Shown here: piece by piece, positions 1-8,338 of the stretch | How positions within the stretch are numbered: position 1 is the first letter of the stretch | Layout: the number at the start of each line of letters is the position of its first letter | Notes under the pieces: model-generated | The model's database searches: none | Seen by the model: only the letters and a program-made list of their open reading frames with translations | What the model was told of the DNA's origin: nothing | Position numbers and translations under genes: made by a program | DNA from: Extensimonas vulgaris | GTDB taxonomy: Bacteria > Pseudomonadota > Gammaproteobacteria > Burkholderiales > Burkholderiaceae_C | Length of the DNA stretch: 64,000 nucleotides | Reading direction: 5' to 3' | Assembly (NCBI RefSeq): GCF_003337425.1 | Contig: NZ_QPJU01000001.1 | Span: forward strand, 62,001-126,000

Positions 1-108
1 CGCCTGCATCAAGCCCCAGATGCCTACACCGAGTACCAAAAGAAAAGCGACCCAGAACACCGCCATGTAGAGAACAAAGCGCTTGGTGATACGAATGTTG
101 TTGAACAT
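1..108 (-). CDS. N-terminal fragment of a probable methyl-accepting chemotaxis protein
   Basis: The window edge cuts this gene, leaving the first 36 codons. It begins MFNNIRITKRFVLYMAVF, with a short basic cytoplasmic stretch followed by a hydrophobic segment of about 20 residues. That layout is typical of the first transmembrane helix of chemotaxis receptors (a frequent MFNNL/I-x-I-x-x-R start). The sequence just before the ATG (at 108, reading leftwards) holds AGGAA at good spacing. Only the start is visible, so the receptor call is inferred from the N-terminal pattern and could equally fit another membrane sensor. It is divergent from hpnD. Confidence 0.5.
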   Translation of the reverse strand, partial: MFNNIRITKRFVLYMAVFWVAFLLVLGVGIWGLMQA

Positions 109-226
109 GGTTCCTCACAAAAATTTGTAGCATTCTCTAACAACCCGCCATTCCGGCGCCACGACCTGCATCAAGCGGCAGGCGCAAGGCATGCGCACGT
201 CACCCGCATGGGACAATCCCCAGCCC

Positions 227-1066
227 ATGACGCCGCAGCAATACGTCCAACAGCAGGCCCTGGCCTCGGGCAGCAGTTTTTACTACGCTTTTTTGTTTTT
301 GCCCCGCCCGCGGCGCGCGGCGATCACGGCGTTTTATGCGTTTTGCCGCGCGGTCGATGACGTGGTCGATGAGGTCTCGGACGCGGGCGTGGCGCAGACC
401 AAGCTCGCGTGGTGGGAGGGCGAGGTCGCGCGCACTTTTGCGGGCCAGCCCAGCCACCCGGTGATGCAGGCGCTGCTGCCGCACTGCAGCGTGTACGGCA
501 TAGAGCCGCACCATCTGCAGGCCGTGATCGAGGGCTGCCGCATGGACCTGGAGCAAACGCGCTACCTCGACTTTGCGGGCCTGGCGCGCTACTGCCACCT
601 CGTGGCCGGCGTGGTGGGCGAGGTGGCGGCGCGCATCTTCGGCCAGACCGACGCGCGCACGACCGCATACGCGCACCAGCTCGGTCTGGCGCTGCAGCTC
701 ACGAACATCATCCGCGACGTGGGTGAAGATGCACGCCGCGGGCGCATCTACCTGCCCGTGGCCGAATTGCAGCAGTTCGACGTGAAGGCGCACGAGATTT
801 TGCAGGGCCGGTATTCGGAGCGCTTCACGGCGCTGATGCGCTTTCAGGCCGAGCGCGCCGAGCGCTGCTACGCCGAGGCACTGGCGCTACTGCCCGCAGC
901 CGACCGTGCCACGCAAAAGCCCGGCCTGATGATGGCCAGCATCTACCGCACGCTGCTGCGCGAGATCGCGCACGAGAATTTTCAGGTGCTGCACCAGCGC
1001 ATCCAGCTCACGCCGCTGCGCAAGTTCTGGCTCGCCTGGAAGGTGCAGGCGCTTGGGCGTATGTGA
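227..1066 (+). CDS. hpnD: Presqualene diphosphate synthase HpnD (squalene/phytoene synthase family)
   Basis: HpnD condenses two farnesyl diphosphates to presqualene diphosphate in the HpnCDE route to squalene for hopanoids. The 279-residue product carries both aspartate-rich Mg-diphosphate motifs of the trans-prenyl head-to-head synthases: AVDDVVDE (D44, D45, D48) and DVGEDARRGRIYLP (D164, D168). The ATG at 227 gives the usual family start (MTPQQY...GSSFYYAFLFLP). An in-frame ATG at 191 would add 12 unconserved residues but has a slightly better upstream AAGG. The gene overlaps hpnE by 4 bp (GTGA), so the two are coupled. The adjacent hpnC normally expected upstream is absent; a divergent receptor gene lies there instead. 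Confidence 0.88.
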   Translation: MTPQQYVQQQALASGSSFYYAFLFLPRPRRAAITAFYAFCRAVDDVVDEVSDAGVAQTKLAWWEGEVARTFAGQPSHPVMQALLPHCSVYGIEPHHLQAVIEGCRMDLEQTRYLDFAGLARYCHLVAGVVGEVAARIFGQTDARTTAYAHQLGLALQLTNIIRDVGEDARRGRIYLPVAELQQFDVKAHEILQGRYSERFTALMRFQAERAERCYAEALALLPAADRATQKPGLMMASIYRTLLREIAHENFQVLHQRIQLTPLRKFWLAWKVQALGRM

Positions 1067-2538
1067 GCCCGATGGCAAAGCCTGTGGGTTCGATCGCAAA
1101 ACCCGTGTGCCGCAAGATTGCCATCGTCGGCGCCGGCTGGGCGGGCATGGCCGCGGCACTGGCGGTGGCGCAGGCCGGGCATGAAGCTATCGTTCTGGAA
1201 GCTGCTCAGGCAATCGGTGGAAGGGCTAGAGCCCTATTTGACCCTAAAAACCCGGGCAGACCGCTGGACAACGGCCAGCACATCCTGATCGGCGCCTACA
1301 GCGAGTGCCTGCGCCTCATGCGCCTCGTGGGCGTAGCGCCCGAATCCGCGCTGCTGCGCCTGCCGCTGGCGCTGCGCTTTGCCGACGGCAGCGGCCTGCA
1401 GCTGCCCGATCTGCCGCCGCCCTGGGGCGCGCTCGCGGGCATCGCCACGGCGCGCGGCTGGCGCTGGCGCGACAAGTGGGCGCTGCTGCGCCTGGCCGCC
1501 GCGTGGCAGCGCCGCGGGTTTGCCTGCGCGCCGCACGCCACGGTGGCGCAGCTGTGCGCGGGGCTGCCGCAGCAGCTGCGGGAAGACTTCATCGCACCGC
1601 TGTGCGTGTCGGCGCTCAACACGCCCGTGCACGAAGCCAGCGGCGCAGTGTTTTTGCGCGTGCTGCACGACAGCCTGCTGGGCGGCCGCGGCGGCTCGCA
1701 CCTGCTGCTGCCGCGCACCGACCTCGGCAGCCTGTTCCCCGAGCCCGCAGCGCGCTGGCTGCGCGCGCACGGCGGCGCGCTGCACACGGGGCGGCGCGTG
1801 CAGCGGCTCGTGCGCGAGGGTGCAAGCGGCAGAGGTGCCAGCGTGGCCACGGGCTGGCTGCTCGACGGCGAACGCTTCGATGCCGTGGTGCTGGCCACCT
1901 CGGCGGGCGCGGCGGCGCGGCTCGTGCATGCTGGTGCGGACACCGCCCCCGCCGCAGAGCGCCCCGCGCTGCATGCCTGGGCAGCCTGCGCGCAGGCGCT
2001 GCGCCACACCGCCATCGCTACCGTGTATGCGCAATGCGCCGCAGCGGATCGCCTGCCAGCCACCATCGGCGCCGTGCGCCGCACCGCGCGTGGCGCTGCG
2101 CAAGGCGTATTGCCGCAGCCGCTGCTCGCGCTGCGCAGCAGCGCCATGCAGCCCGCGCAGTTCGTGTTCGACCGCGGCGCGCTCGGCGGGCCGCCGGGCT
2201 TGCTGGCGTTCGTCGTGAGTGCGGCGGACACGTCCGACACCACGCGCGCAGACATCGAACGGCACGTGCTCGCCCAGGCGCAGGCGCAACTCGCGCACCT
2301 TTTGCCGGGCCCGCTGCACGCCGTGCAGACCGTGGTCGAAAAACGCGCCACCTTCGCCTGCACGCCTGCCTTGCAGCGCCCGCCTGCATCCCTCTTGCCA
2401 GGCTTGTGGGCCTGCGGGGACTACGTTGCAGGCCCCTACCCGGCCACGCTCGAAGGCGCGGTGCGCAGCGGCACGGCGGCGGGGCGACAAGCCGTTGCGT
2501 GCTTGCGTGGAGTTAGCGCTGAAACCACCACTGAATGA
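1063..2538 (+). CDS. hpnE: Squalene-associated FAD-dependent desaturase/oxidoreductase HpnE
   Basis: HpnE is an FAD-dependent amine-oxidase-like enzyme that converts hydroxysqualene to squalene in the HpnCDE pathway. The 491-residue protein has an N-terminal Rossmann motif (GAGWAG, residues 23-28) and the desaturase signature EAAQAIGGRAR around residues 46-56. It ends with the family's C-terminal GDYVAGPYPATLEGAVRSG FAD contact. The start is GTG at 1063, overlapping the hpnD stop; an ATG at 1072 is an alternative. Codons for residues about 40-63 are unusually A/T-rich and resemble the dispersed ~50 bp repeat seen elsewhere in the window. The 3' end overlaps the opposing DUF2788 gene by 26 bp. 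Confidence 0.87.
   Translation: MSPMAKPVGSIAKPVCRKIAIVGAGWAGMAAALAVAQAGHEAIVLEAAQAIGGRARALFDPKNPGRPLDNGQHILIGAYSECLRLMRLVGVAPESALLRLPLALRFADGSGLQLPDLPPPWGALAGIATARGWRWRDKWALLRLAAAWQRRGFACAPHATVAQLCAGLPQQLREDFIAPLCVSALNTPVHEASGAVFLRVLHDSLLGGRGGSHLLLPRTDLGSLFPEPAARWLRAHGGALHTGRRVQRLVREGASGRGASVATGWLLDGERFDAVVLATSAGAAARLVHAGADTAPAAERPALHAWAACAQALRHTAIATVYAQCAAADRLPATIGAVRRTARGAAQGVLPQPLLALRSSAMQPAQFVFDRGALGGPPGLLAFVVSAADTSDTTRADIERHVLAQAQAQLAHLLPGPLHAVQTVVEKRATFACTPALQRPPASLLPGLWACGDYVAGPYPATLEGAVRSGTAAGRQAVACLRGVSAETTTE
1182..1250 (+). repeat. Possible copy of the ~50 bp dispersed repeat inside hpnE
   Basis: An A/T-rich patch in a G+C-rich gene matches parts of the dispersed repeat (GAAGCTGCT, then GGCTAGAGCCC, then TTTGACCCTAAAAA). 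It coincides with a conserved FAD-binding motif, so the resemblance may be partly fortuitous; this is the weakest member of the family. Confidence 0.3.
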
Positions 2539-2725
2539 TGAACTTGGCCAGAAAACCGACGAACCCCAGGCCCAGCCCCAGAAACAGCACGAACGTGCCA
2601 AAGCGCCCGGCCTTGGACTCCCAGGCCAGGTGCCCGATGATGAACAGCATGAACAGGATGAACGCCGCCACCCCGTAGGTGAGGAAGAAGCTCGCGAGCT
2701 GCTCCTCGGTATAGCCAAAGATCAC
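2513..2725 (-). CDS. DUF2788 small membrane protein
   Basis: A 70-residue protein with two hydrophobic segments (about residues 10-31 and 42-62), recognised as the DUF2788 family by the start VIFGYTEEQLASFF and the central LAWESKAGRFGT. Function unknown. The start is GTG at 2725, chosen because AGGAGG lies seven bases upstream; the longer reading frame has no such site. It overlaps the stop of the upstream DUF2189 gene by 4 bp (GTGA), indicating translational coupling. Its 3' end runs 26 bp into the convergent hpnE. Confidence 0.8.
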   Translation of the reverse strand: MIFGYTEEQLASFFLTYGVAAFILFMLFIIGHLAWESKAGRFGTFVLFLGLGLGFVGFLAKFIIQWWFQR

Positions 2726-3594
2726 GTGCGCACCTCCTGCCCGCCGCACTCAGACTCAGCGCCGCGCGCGCCATCGGTCAAAGGGCCGCGCGGCGGCAGG
2801 CTGGACGCATCGACCAAATCGCGGTACGCATGCCAGCTCGCATGCCCGAGCATCGGAATGACCGCGATCAAGCCCAGCATCAGCGAGCCCATCCCAAGCA
2901 AGGTGAAGCCTGCGATCAGCACCGCCCACAACGCCATGGGGCCGGGGTTGGCGATGACCACCTGCCAGCTCGTGAGCACAGCCTGCGGCAGGCTCGCGCG
3001 GCGGTCGAGCAGCAGCGGCATGGACACCACGCTGGAGGCAAAAATCGGCGCCGCGAGCAGGCTGCCGAGCGCGAGCCAGAGCGCAAACAGCGTGCCGTCG
3101 GGCGCAAGCACCACGTGATGGATGAAATCCATGGGCGTGCGAATGGGCACAGGCGCCTGCAAGGTGATGAGCGCCGCCGAAACCAGCACCCAGCCCGTGG
3201 CCGCGAGCGACAGCAAAATGCCAAAGCGCACCAGGCACCAGTAACTGCCCTCCCACACGCTGCGGTGGCTGCGCTGCCAGCTCAGCCAGGTGGCGCGCAC
3301 GGTGGCAAAGTTGGCCGGCTCGCCCCGCTCGAGCGCACGGCTCAGCGCATAAAGGCTGGTCGCGAGCATGGGCGCGACGAGCAAGAAGCCCGACAAGGCC
3401 CCGGCCAGCAGCCAGAAGCGGTCATGCGCCACCGCCACGATGAGCGCGCCGAACAAAGCCAGCGCGAGGCCGTGCGCAAAGCTCACCCAGCCCGCGCGCG
3501 CCATGTCGCGCCAGCCGAGCGCGAGCCACTGCAACGGCTGCATCCAGCCAATGGTGCGCACGGCGGGCAAAGGAGGCGGGTGGAACAAAGGCAT
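2722..3594 (-). CDS. DUF2189 integral membrane protein
   Basis: A 290-residue polytopic membrane protein of the DUF2189 family, found widely in proteobacteria and of unknown function. About six hydrophobic helices are visible (for example LALALFGALIVAVAH, FWLLAGALSGFLLVAPML and MALWAVLIAGFTLLGMG). The duplicated FxLxxPxLAxxLYxLSRxLERGE pattern of the family is also present. The ATG at 3594 (MPLFHPPPLPAVRTI) is preferred over an upstream in-frame codon that adds an unconserved stretch. It follows the HAD gene by 34 bp and overlaps the DUF2788 gene, so all three are probably one transcript. Confidence 0.8.
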   Translation of the reverse strand: MPLFHPPPLPAVRTIGWMQPLQWLALGWRDMARAGWVSFAHGLALALFGALIVAVAHDRFWLLAGALSGFLLVAPMLATSLYALSRALERGEPANFATVRATWLSWQRSHRSVWEGSYWCLVRFGILLSLAATGWVLVSAALITLQAPVPIRTPMDFIHHVVLAPDGTLFALWLALGSLLAAPIFASSVVSMPLLLDRRASLPQAVLTSWQVVIANPGPMALWAVLIAGFTLLGMGSLMLGLIAVIPMLGHASWHAYRDLVDASSLPPRGPLTDGARGAESECGGQEVRT

Positions 3595-3628
3595 GGCAAC
3601 CTCATAGCAAACGGGAAAAAATAAAAAA

Positions 3629-4378
3629 TCAGGACGAAACACCGTGGAGCGCTGGCGCCGCCACGGGCACCCCCGCGAGCAGCCGGCACAGCGCCGTCAG
3701 GTCGGGCACGCTGGCGTGCGGCGCGTGTTCGGGGCCGTGCGGCCAGGGTGCGCCGCTGCGGTTCAGCCACACCGCCTGCATGCCAGCGCGCACGGCGCCG
3801 AGCGCGTCCAACGTGGCGTCGTCGCCCACGTGCAGCTCGGCGGCGGGCGGCACGTCCAGCGCCTGCGCGGCGGCGTGGAAGATGCGCGCATCGGGCTTGG
3901 CCACGCCCACCGCGCCCGCGGCGATGGCCGCACGAAAATGCCGGCCCACGCCCGTGCGGTGCACGTCGGCATTGCCGTTCGACACCGCAACGAGGGCAAA
4001 GCGCGCCGACAAGAATTCCAGCGCTGCATGCGCATCGGCGTAGAGCTGCACGCGCTGGCGCGCCAGGTAGAACACCTCGAAGGCCGGCTCGGCCAGCGCC
4101 GGATCGTCGCCCGCGGCCAGAAAAGCGCGGCGCAAAGTCTCACGCCGCAGGCCGCCGAGGTCGTGGCGCAGGTCGGGGCGATCCTGCTCCACCTGCGCGC
4201 GCAAGGCTTGCGCGGCCGCGGGGCGTGCGTGCAGCGCGGCGGTGGCGGGCGCGTGTTGGGCGAGCCAGTCGCGCAATGCCGCCTCGGCCCTCGCGATGGT
4301 GGGCGCCACGGGCCAGAGGGTGTCGTCGAGGTCGAGCGAGACGGCGCGGATGCGGGAAGGGTCGAGCATGGCAGACAT
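3629..4378 (-). CDS. HAD-superfamily hydrolase (subfamily IA)
   Basis: A 249-residue haloacid dehalogenase-type phosphatase. Motif I is LDLDDTLWP (nucleophile D16, general acid D18). Motif II is VSNGNAD, and motifs III/IV are KPDARIF and HVGDDATLDALGA. An alpha-helical cap lies between motifs I and II, as in subfamily IA. The physiological substrate cannot be read from the sequence. The start ATG at 4378 (MSAMLDPSR) has a second in-frame ATG three codons on. It is the first gene of a minus-strand run with DUF2189 and DUF2788 genes and is divergent from the ferric-reductase-like gene across 211 bp. Confidence 0.8.
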   Translation of the reverse strand: MSAMLDPSRIRAVSLDLDDTLWPVAPTIARAEAALRDWLAQHAPATAALHARPAAAQALRAQVEQDRPDLRHDLGGLRRETLRRAFLAAGDDPALAEPAFEVFYLARQRVQLYADAHAALEFLSARFALVAVSNGNADVHRTGVGRHFRAAIAAGAVGVAKPDARIFHAAAQALDVPPAAELHVGDDATLDALGAVRAGMQAVWLNRSGAPWPHGPEHAPHASVPDLTALCRLLAGVPVAAPALHGVSS

Positions 4379-4589
4379 GGGCTGGGGCAGGCTGGGGCAG
4401 GTGGAGGATAACGCAGCCGCCGGCGCAGTAAGTAGCCCAGCGCCTTTGCCCTTGCCGGCGCCATAGCGACGCACGCGCAGCCAATGCGAGCGGCGGCGCT
4501 ACCGCAATCGAAGCAACCATTGCTTTGCCGCAGCTTCAGATTCGCTTCATGCCCGTGGCGTATCTTTGCCTTGTCATCAAGGATTTGCC

Positions 4590-5924
4590 ATGAAAAACAT
4601 CCAACGCCTGTACGCCACCGTGCTGCTGATTTTGCTGGCGCTGTGGCTCATTGCCGACCCGCTGCTCGTGCAGCCTTACAGCTTTTTCGGCCTGCGCGGC
4701 TCGCTCGTGCAGGGCACGGGCATCGTGGCCCTGGGCGTGATGAGCGTGGGCATGATGCTTGCACTGCGGCCCGTGCGCATAGAGCCCTTTCTGGGCGGGT
4801 TGGACAAAACCTACCGTCTGCACAAGTGGCTTGGCATCACCGCGCTGGTGGTGGCCGTGCTGCACTGGCTCTGGGCCAAGGCGCCGAAGTGGCTGGTCGG
4901 CTGGGGCCTGCTGGAGCGGCCCGCGCGCCAGCCACGGCCCGAGCCGGCCAGCGAGCTGCTGCGCTGGATGCAGGCGCAGCGCCACCTGGCAGAGTCGCTG
5001 GGCGAATGGGCGTTCTACGCGGCCGTGATCCTAATCGGGCTCGCGCTGGCCAAGCGCTTTCCGTACCGCCTTTTCTACCAAACGCACCGGCTGATGGCCG
5101 TGGTCTATCTGGTGCTGGTGTTTCACGGCTTCATCCTGCTCGACGCGGGCTTCTGGCGCTCGCCGCTCGGCCCCGTGCTGGCGCTGCTCATGACGGGTGG
5201 CACGGTGGCTGCCTGCGTCTCGCTGCTGCGCCGCGTGGGGCTACGCCGCCAGGCCGTGGGCGAAGTGGCGCAGCTCGTGCGCCACACCGACAACCAGGTG
5301 CTGCAGGTGGTGATCCAGCTCAAAGACCGCTGGGCCGGGCACGAGGCCGGGCAGTTTGCCTTCGTGACCTTCGACGACGCCGAAGGCGCGCACCCCTTCA
5401 CCATATCCTCGAACTGGCGCGGCGACGGCCGGCTGGTGTTCCTCATCAAAGGCCTGGGCGACTACACCCGCAAGCTGCCCGACACCGTCACGGTGGGCGA
5501 CGTGGTCAAGGTCGAAGGGCCTTACGGGCACTTCAAATTCGAGTGCAGCCACCCGCGCCAGATCTGGGTGGCGGGCGGCATAGGCATCACACCCTTCATC
5601 GCCCGGCTGCTGGCGCTGGCCGACGCGCCCGCGCTGCGCACCAAGACCATCGACCTGTTTTACAGCACCAGCGCACCCGACGAAAACTTTTTGGCCAAAC
5701 TGCGCCAGGCCGCCGCAGCCGCCCAGGTGCAGCTGCACATCCTGATCAGCCCGCGCGACGGCCGGCTGGACGCCGAGCGCATCTGCCAGGCCGTGCCCGA
5801 CTGGCGAAACGCCAGCGTCTGGTTCTGCGGCCCGGCGGGCTTTGGCGCAGCGCTGCGCAGCGGCTTCACGGCGCGCGGGCTGGCGCCCGACGACTTCCAC
5901 CAGGAATTGTTCGAGATGCGCTGA
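4590..5924 (+). CDS. Ferric-reductase-like transmembrane flavoprotein (ferredoxin reductase-type FAD/NAD domain)
   Basis: A 444-residue membrane oxidoreductase. The N-terminal half (residues ~5-225) holds about six transmembrane helices with paired histidines of the ferric reductase/NOX heme domain (YRLHKWLG...VLHW and YQTHRLMAVVYLVLVFHGF). The C-terminal half is an FNR-type module with HPFTISSN for FAD, a VEGPYGHF loop, GGIGITPF for NAD(P)H and a terminal CGPAGF. It probably passes electrons from NAD(P)H across the membrane to ferric iron or another acceptor; the substrate is inferred. The ATG at 4590 follows AAGGA by seven bases. It lies just upstream of hemH, which suggests an iron/heme context. 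Confidence 0.82.
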   Translation: MKNIQRLYATVLLILLALWLIADPLLVQPYSFFGLRGSLVQGTGIVALGVMSVGMMLALRPVRIEPFLGGLDKTYRLHKWLGITALVVAVLHWLWAKAPKWLVGWGLLERPARQPRPEPASELLRWMQAQRHLAESLGEWAFYAAVILIGLALAKRFPYRLFYQTHRLMAVVYLVLVFHGFILLDAGFWRSPLGPVLALLMTGGTVAACVSLLRRVGLRRQAVGEVAQLVRHTDNQVLQVVIQLKDRWAGHEAGQFAFVTFDDAEGAHPFTISSNWRGDGRLVFLIKGLGDYTRKLPDTVTVGDVVKVEGPYGHFKFECSHPRQIWVAGGIGITPFIARLLALADAPALRTKTIDLFYSTSAPDENFLAKLRQAAAAAQVQLHILISPRDGRLDAERICQAVPDWRNASVWFCGPAGFGAALRSGFTARGLAPDDFHQELFEMR

Positions 5925-6035
5925 GCGCAGCCTGCTCCCGGCACCACACCGGCCCTGCCCACCCAAACCCAGGCAGCGCAAGGCCATTGCCCGCCCGGCG
6001 GCTGGGCCCGGCGCGCCATGCCACAAAATACCCGC

Positions 6036-7166
6036 ATGGCACGCTTTCAACCCGAACCTGCTTACACCCACGGCCAGGCCGCACGCACGGCCATTTTGCT
6101 GTGCAACCTGGGCACGCCCGACGCGCCCACGGCGCCCGCGGTGCGGCGCTACCTTGCGCAATTCTTGAGCGACCCGCGCGTGGTCGAGATTCCACGCTGG
6201 GTCTGGTGGCCCATCCTGCACGGCATCATCCTGCGCACGCGGCCGGCCAAGTCGGCCGCCAAATACGCAAGCATCTGGACGCCCGAAGGTTCGCCGCTGC
6301 GCGTGTGGTCAGAAAAACAGGCCACGCTGCTGCGCGGCTGGCTCGGCGAGCGCGGCCGCCAGGTGCTGGTGCGCACGGCCATGCGCTACGGCAACCCGGC
6401 CATTGCCAGCCAGCTCGATGCGCTCAAGGCCGAAGGCGCCACGCGCATCCTGATTTTGCCGCTGTACCCGCAGTACGCTGGCAGCACCACGGCCAGCGTG
6501 TTCGACGCCGTGCACGCCTGGGCCGCGCGCACGCGCTGGGTGCCCGAGCTGCGCCTGGTGCAGCACTACCACGACCACCCCGCCTACATCGAAGCGCTCG
6601 CGCGCCAGGTCGAAGCGCACTGGAAAAGCCAGGGCCGCGGCGAAAAGCTCGTGCTGAGCTTTCACGGCGTGCCCGAGCGCACGCTGCACCTGGGCGACCC
6701 CTACCACTGCGAGGCGCGCAAGACCGCGCGGCTGCTGGCCGAGCGGCTCGCGCTGCGCGCCGAGCAGTACCAAGTCACCTTCCAATCGCGCTTTGGCCGC
6801 GCGCGCTGGCTCGAACCCGCCACCGAGCCCACGCTGATCGCGCTCGCGCAAGGCGGCCTGCGCCGCGTCGATGTGCTGTGCCCGGGCTTCACGAGCGACT
6901 GCCTCGAGACGCTCGAAGAAATCAACCAGGAAGCGCGCGCCGCCTTCCTGCAGGCCGGCGGCCAGGAATTCCACTACATCCCCTGCCTGAACGACAGCCC
7001 GCCCTGGATCGCCGCCCTCGGCCAGATCGCCGAGCAGCACCTGAGCGGCTGGCCCACGCAAGCGCCAAACGCCGAACAACAAGCCCAGGCCCGCGCGCAC
7101 GCCCTCGCCGGAGGCGCCCCTGAGGGGCCTTGCGCGGGCCGGGGTGCTGAACAAAAAATAGCATGA
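6036..7166 (+). CDS. hemH: Ferrochelatase
   Basis: HemH inserts Fe(II) into protoporphyrin IX, the last step of heme synthesis. The 376-residue protein shows the family start LLCNLGTPDAP, the metal-binding SFHGVPERTL (H210), and the distal FTSDCLETLEEI with the second metal-site glutamate. The ATG at 6036 (MARFQPEPAY) matches related proteins; an in-frame ATG at 6018 adds six residues. The last ~30 residues are an Ala/Gly-rich extension (AQARAHALAGG...) beyond the usual end. The stop overlaps the next gene by 4 bp (ATGA), coupling heme synthesis to a zeta-toxin-like gene, which is unusual. Confidence 0.9.
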   Translation: MARFQPEPAYTHGQAARTAILLCNLGTPDAPTAPAVRRYLAQFLSDPRVVEIPRWVWWPILHGIILRTRPAKSAAKYASIWTPEGSPLRVWSEKQATLLRGWLGERGRQVLVRTAMRYGNPAIASQLDALKAEGATRILILPLYPQYAGSTTASVFDAVHAWAARTRWVPELRLVQHYHDHPAYIEALARQVEAHWKSQGRGEKLVLSFHGVPERTLHLGDPYHCEARKTARLLAERLALRAEQYQVTFQSRFGRARWLEPATEPTLIALAQGGLRRVDVLCPGFTSDCLETLEEINQEARAAFLQAGGQEFHYIPCLNDSPPWIAALGQIAEQHLSGWPTQAPNAEQQAQARAHALAGGAPEGPCAGRGAEQKIA

Positions 7167-7684
7167 ACCATCCGCGCGTCATCATCATTGCCGGCCCCAA
7201 TGGCGCGGGCAAGACCACTTTTGCACGCGCCTTTTTGCCGCATGAAGCGCATTGCCCACGCTTCATCAACGCCGATCTGATCGCTGCTGGCTTGTCGCCC
7301 TTTGCTCCTGAAGCCGTCGCCATCCGCGCCGGGCGCCTGATGTTGCAGGAAATGGCCGACTGCGTGCAGCGTGGTGAAAGCTTCGCTTTTGAAACGACCT
7401 TGTCCGGCCTGAGCTACGTGCGCCATATCGCCCAATGGCATGCCCTCGGCTACCACAGCAGCCTGTTTTTTCTGTCCTTGCCCGATGCCGATACCGCTAT
7501 CGCACGTGTGGCCGAGCGCGTACGCCAGGGTGGCCATGACGTACCACCATCGATCATCCGCCGCCGCTTTGCCGCAGGCTTGCTCAATTTCCAGCAGCAT
7601 TACCGCGCCCTGGTGCACAACTGGGCGCTGTACGACAATGCCGGCCCCAGCCCCGTGCTGCGCGAATGGGGAGAAAACACATGA
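7163..7684 (+). CDS. Zeta-toxin-like P-loop kinase
   Basis: A 173-residue P-loop protein with Walker A GPNGAGKT (residues 11-18), followed by NADLIAAGLSPF and FETTLSG (E77 onward). It ends with an RRRF-containing helix. These are hallmarks of short zeta-toxin/UNAG-kinase-like proteins, which phosphorylate UDP-activated cell-wall sugars; that activity is inferred from the family. It is sandwiched with 4-bp overlaps (ATGA) between hemH and a 69-residue downstream ORF, so the three are translated together. The downstream ORF is a plausible antitoxin. A housekeeping small-molecule kinase is the alternative. Confidence 0.75.
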   Translation: MNHPRVIIIAGPNGAGKTTFARAFLPHEAHCPRFINADLIAAGLSPFAPEAVAIRAGRLMLQEMADCVQRGESFAFETTLSGLSYVRHIAQWHALGYHSSLFFLSLPDADTAIARVAERVRQGGHDVPPSIIRRRFAAGLLNFQQHYRALVHNWALYDNAGPSPVLREWGENT

Positions 7685-7890
7685 GCACCAAAGACATCAC
7701 CCAAGCCAAAGACCCACTCCTGGCGGCGTCCCTGGCGGCGCTGGAGCGTGCCGCCGAACTCGCGCGCCAGACGGCCCTGCAAACCAACACTGCCATCGTG
7801 CTCGTGCAAGCCGGCCGTATCGTCCGCATACCGGCACAGGCGCTGCGCGAACAGCGCGACGCACCGGCCCAAACCGCAGACGCACGCTGA
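7681..7890 (+). CDS. Small protein, probable antitoxin partner of the zeta-like kinase
   Basis: A 69-residue protein with an Ala-rich N-terminal helix (about residues 13-37). A short beta-type segment, TAIVLVQAGRIVRIPAQAL, follows, and the tail is polar. It starts at an ATG overlapping the zeta-like stop (ATGA). The helix-plus-'G+IVRIP' pattern is one I associate with small proteins encoded beside standalone zeta-like kinases. The antitoxin role is inference from size, overlap and neighbour. The order is toxin first, the reverse of epsilon-zeta. Confidence 0.6.
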   Translation: MSTKDITQAKDPLLAASLAALERAAELARQTALQTNTAIVLVQAGRIVRIPAQALREQRDAPAQTADAR

Positions 7891-8015
7891 GCCCCTCGCC
7901 TCCGCCACTACGTGACCACCCGCCTCCTCGCGCCCATCAACTGTGCCGGCACATCGCTCCCCGAAGGGCCTTGTGCGAGCAAGCCTTGAAAAACGGCCTG
8001 CTCGCTAATGTATTG

Positions 8016-8070
8016 ATAGCTGCTAGCGCTTGACAGATAAGCGCAAAGTGCCAATTTGACTCAAAAATTT
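8016..8070 (+). repeat. Dispersed ~50 bp repeat (family 4), copy in intergenic DNA
   Basis: Begins ATAGCTGCTAGCGCTTGA and ends GTGCCAATTTGACTCAAAAA. It matches the copies in waaA, hrpA, dsbB and downstream of the CoA-transferase. Confidence 0.7.
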
Positions 8071-8241
8071 ACGGCAAGCGCCCAAGCGGCGCCGGCCACG
8101 CGGGACAATGCGGGCCTGTGCGCAGGGCTTCTTGCGCGATGCCTTGCCACCGCTACCTTGATGGGCCGCCGCGGCGCGCCTTCCGGCCCCCCCGGCAGAC
8201 GGCGCACGCGCTGCCCGCCCCTGCGCCGCACGCCCAAAATA

Positions 8242-8300
8242 CTATTGTTTACGTAGCTGCTTGCGCTGTATTGACAAGCGCTACAAGCCAATTTGTTCAT
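8242..8300 (+). repeat. Dispersed ~50 bp repeat (family 4), second intergenic copy
   Basis: Contains GTAGCTGCTTGCGCTGTATT, then AAGCGCTACAAGCCAATTTG. It has the same order of blocks as the 8016 copy but with a diverged right end. Confidence 0.6.
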
Positions 8301-8338
8301 AACTTTTTACGTCCGGCCCCCGCAGCCTGCCCCTCTCC

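Larger units (their letters stand above)
7891..8338. other. Gene-free stretch with two dispersed repeats
   Basis: No convincing reading frame is seen in these 448 bases. The stretch holds two copies of the ~50 bp dispersed repeat (8016-8070 and 8242-8300). They flank a G+C-rich block with no recognised feature. A promoter for the Lon-like gene may lie in the A/T-rich second repeat, but no clear -35/-10 pair is evident. Confidence 0.6.

Noticed and set aside
4484-7123. 879-residue plus-strand frame overlapping the ferric-reductase-like gene and hemH
   Set aside because: It is in a different frame from two clearly conserved proteins and shows Arg/Ala/Pro-rich shadow composition.
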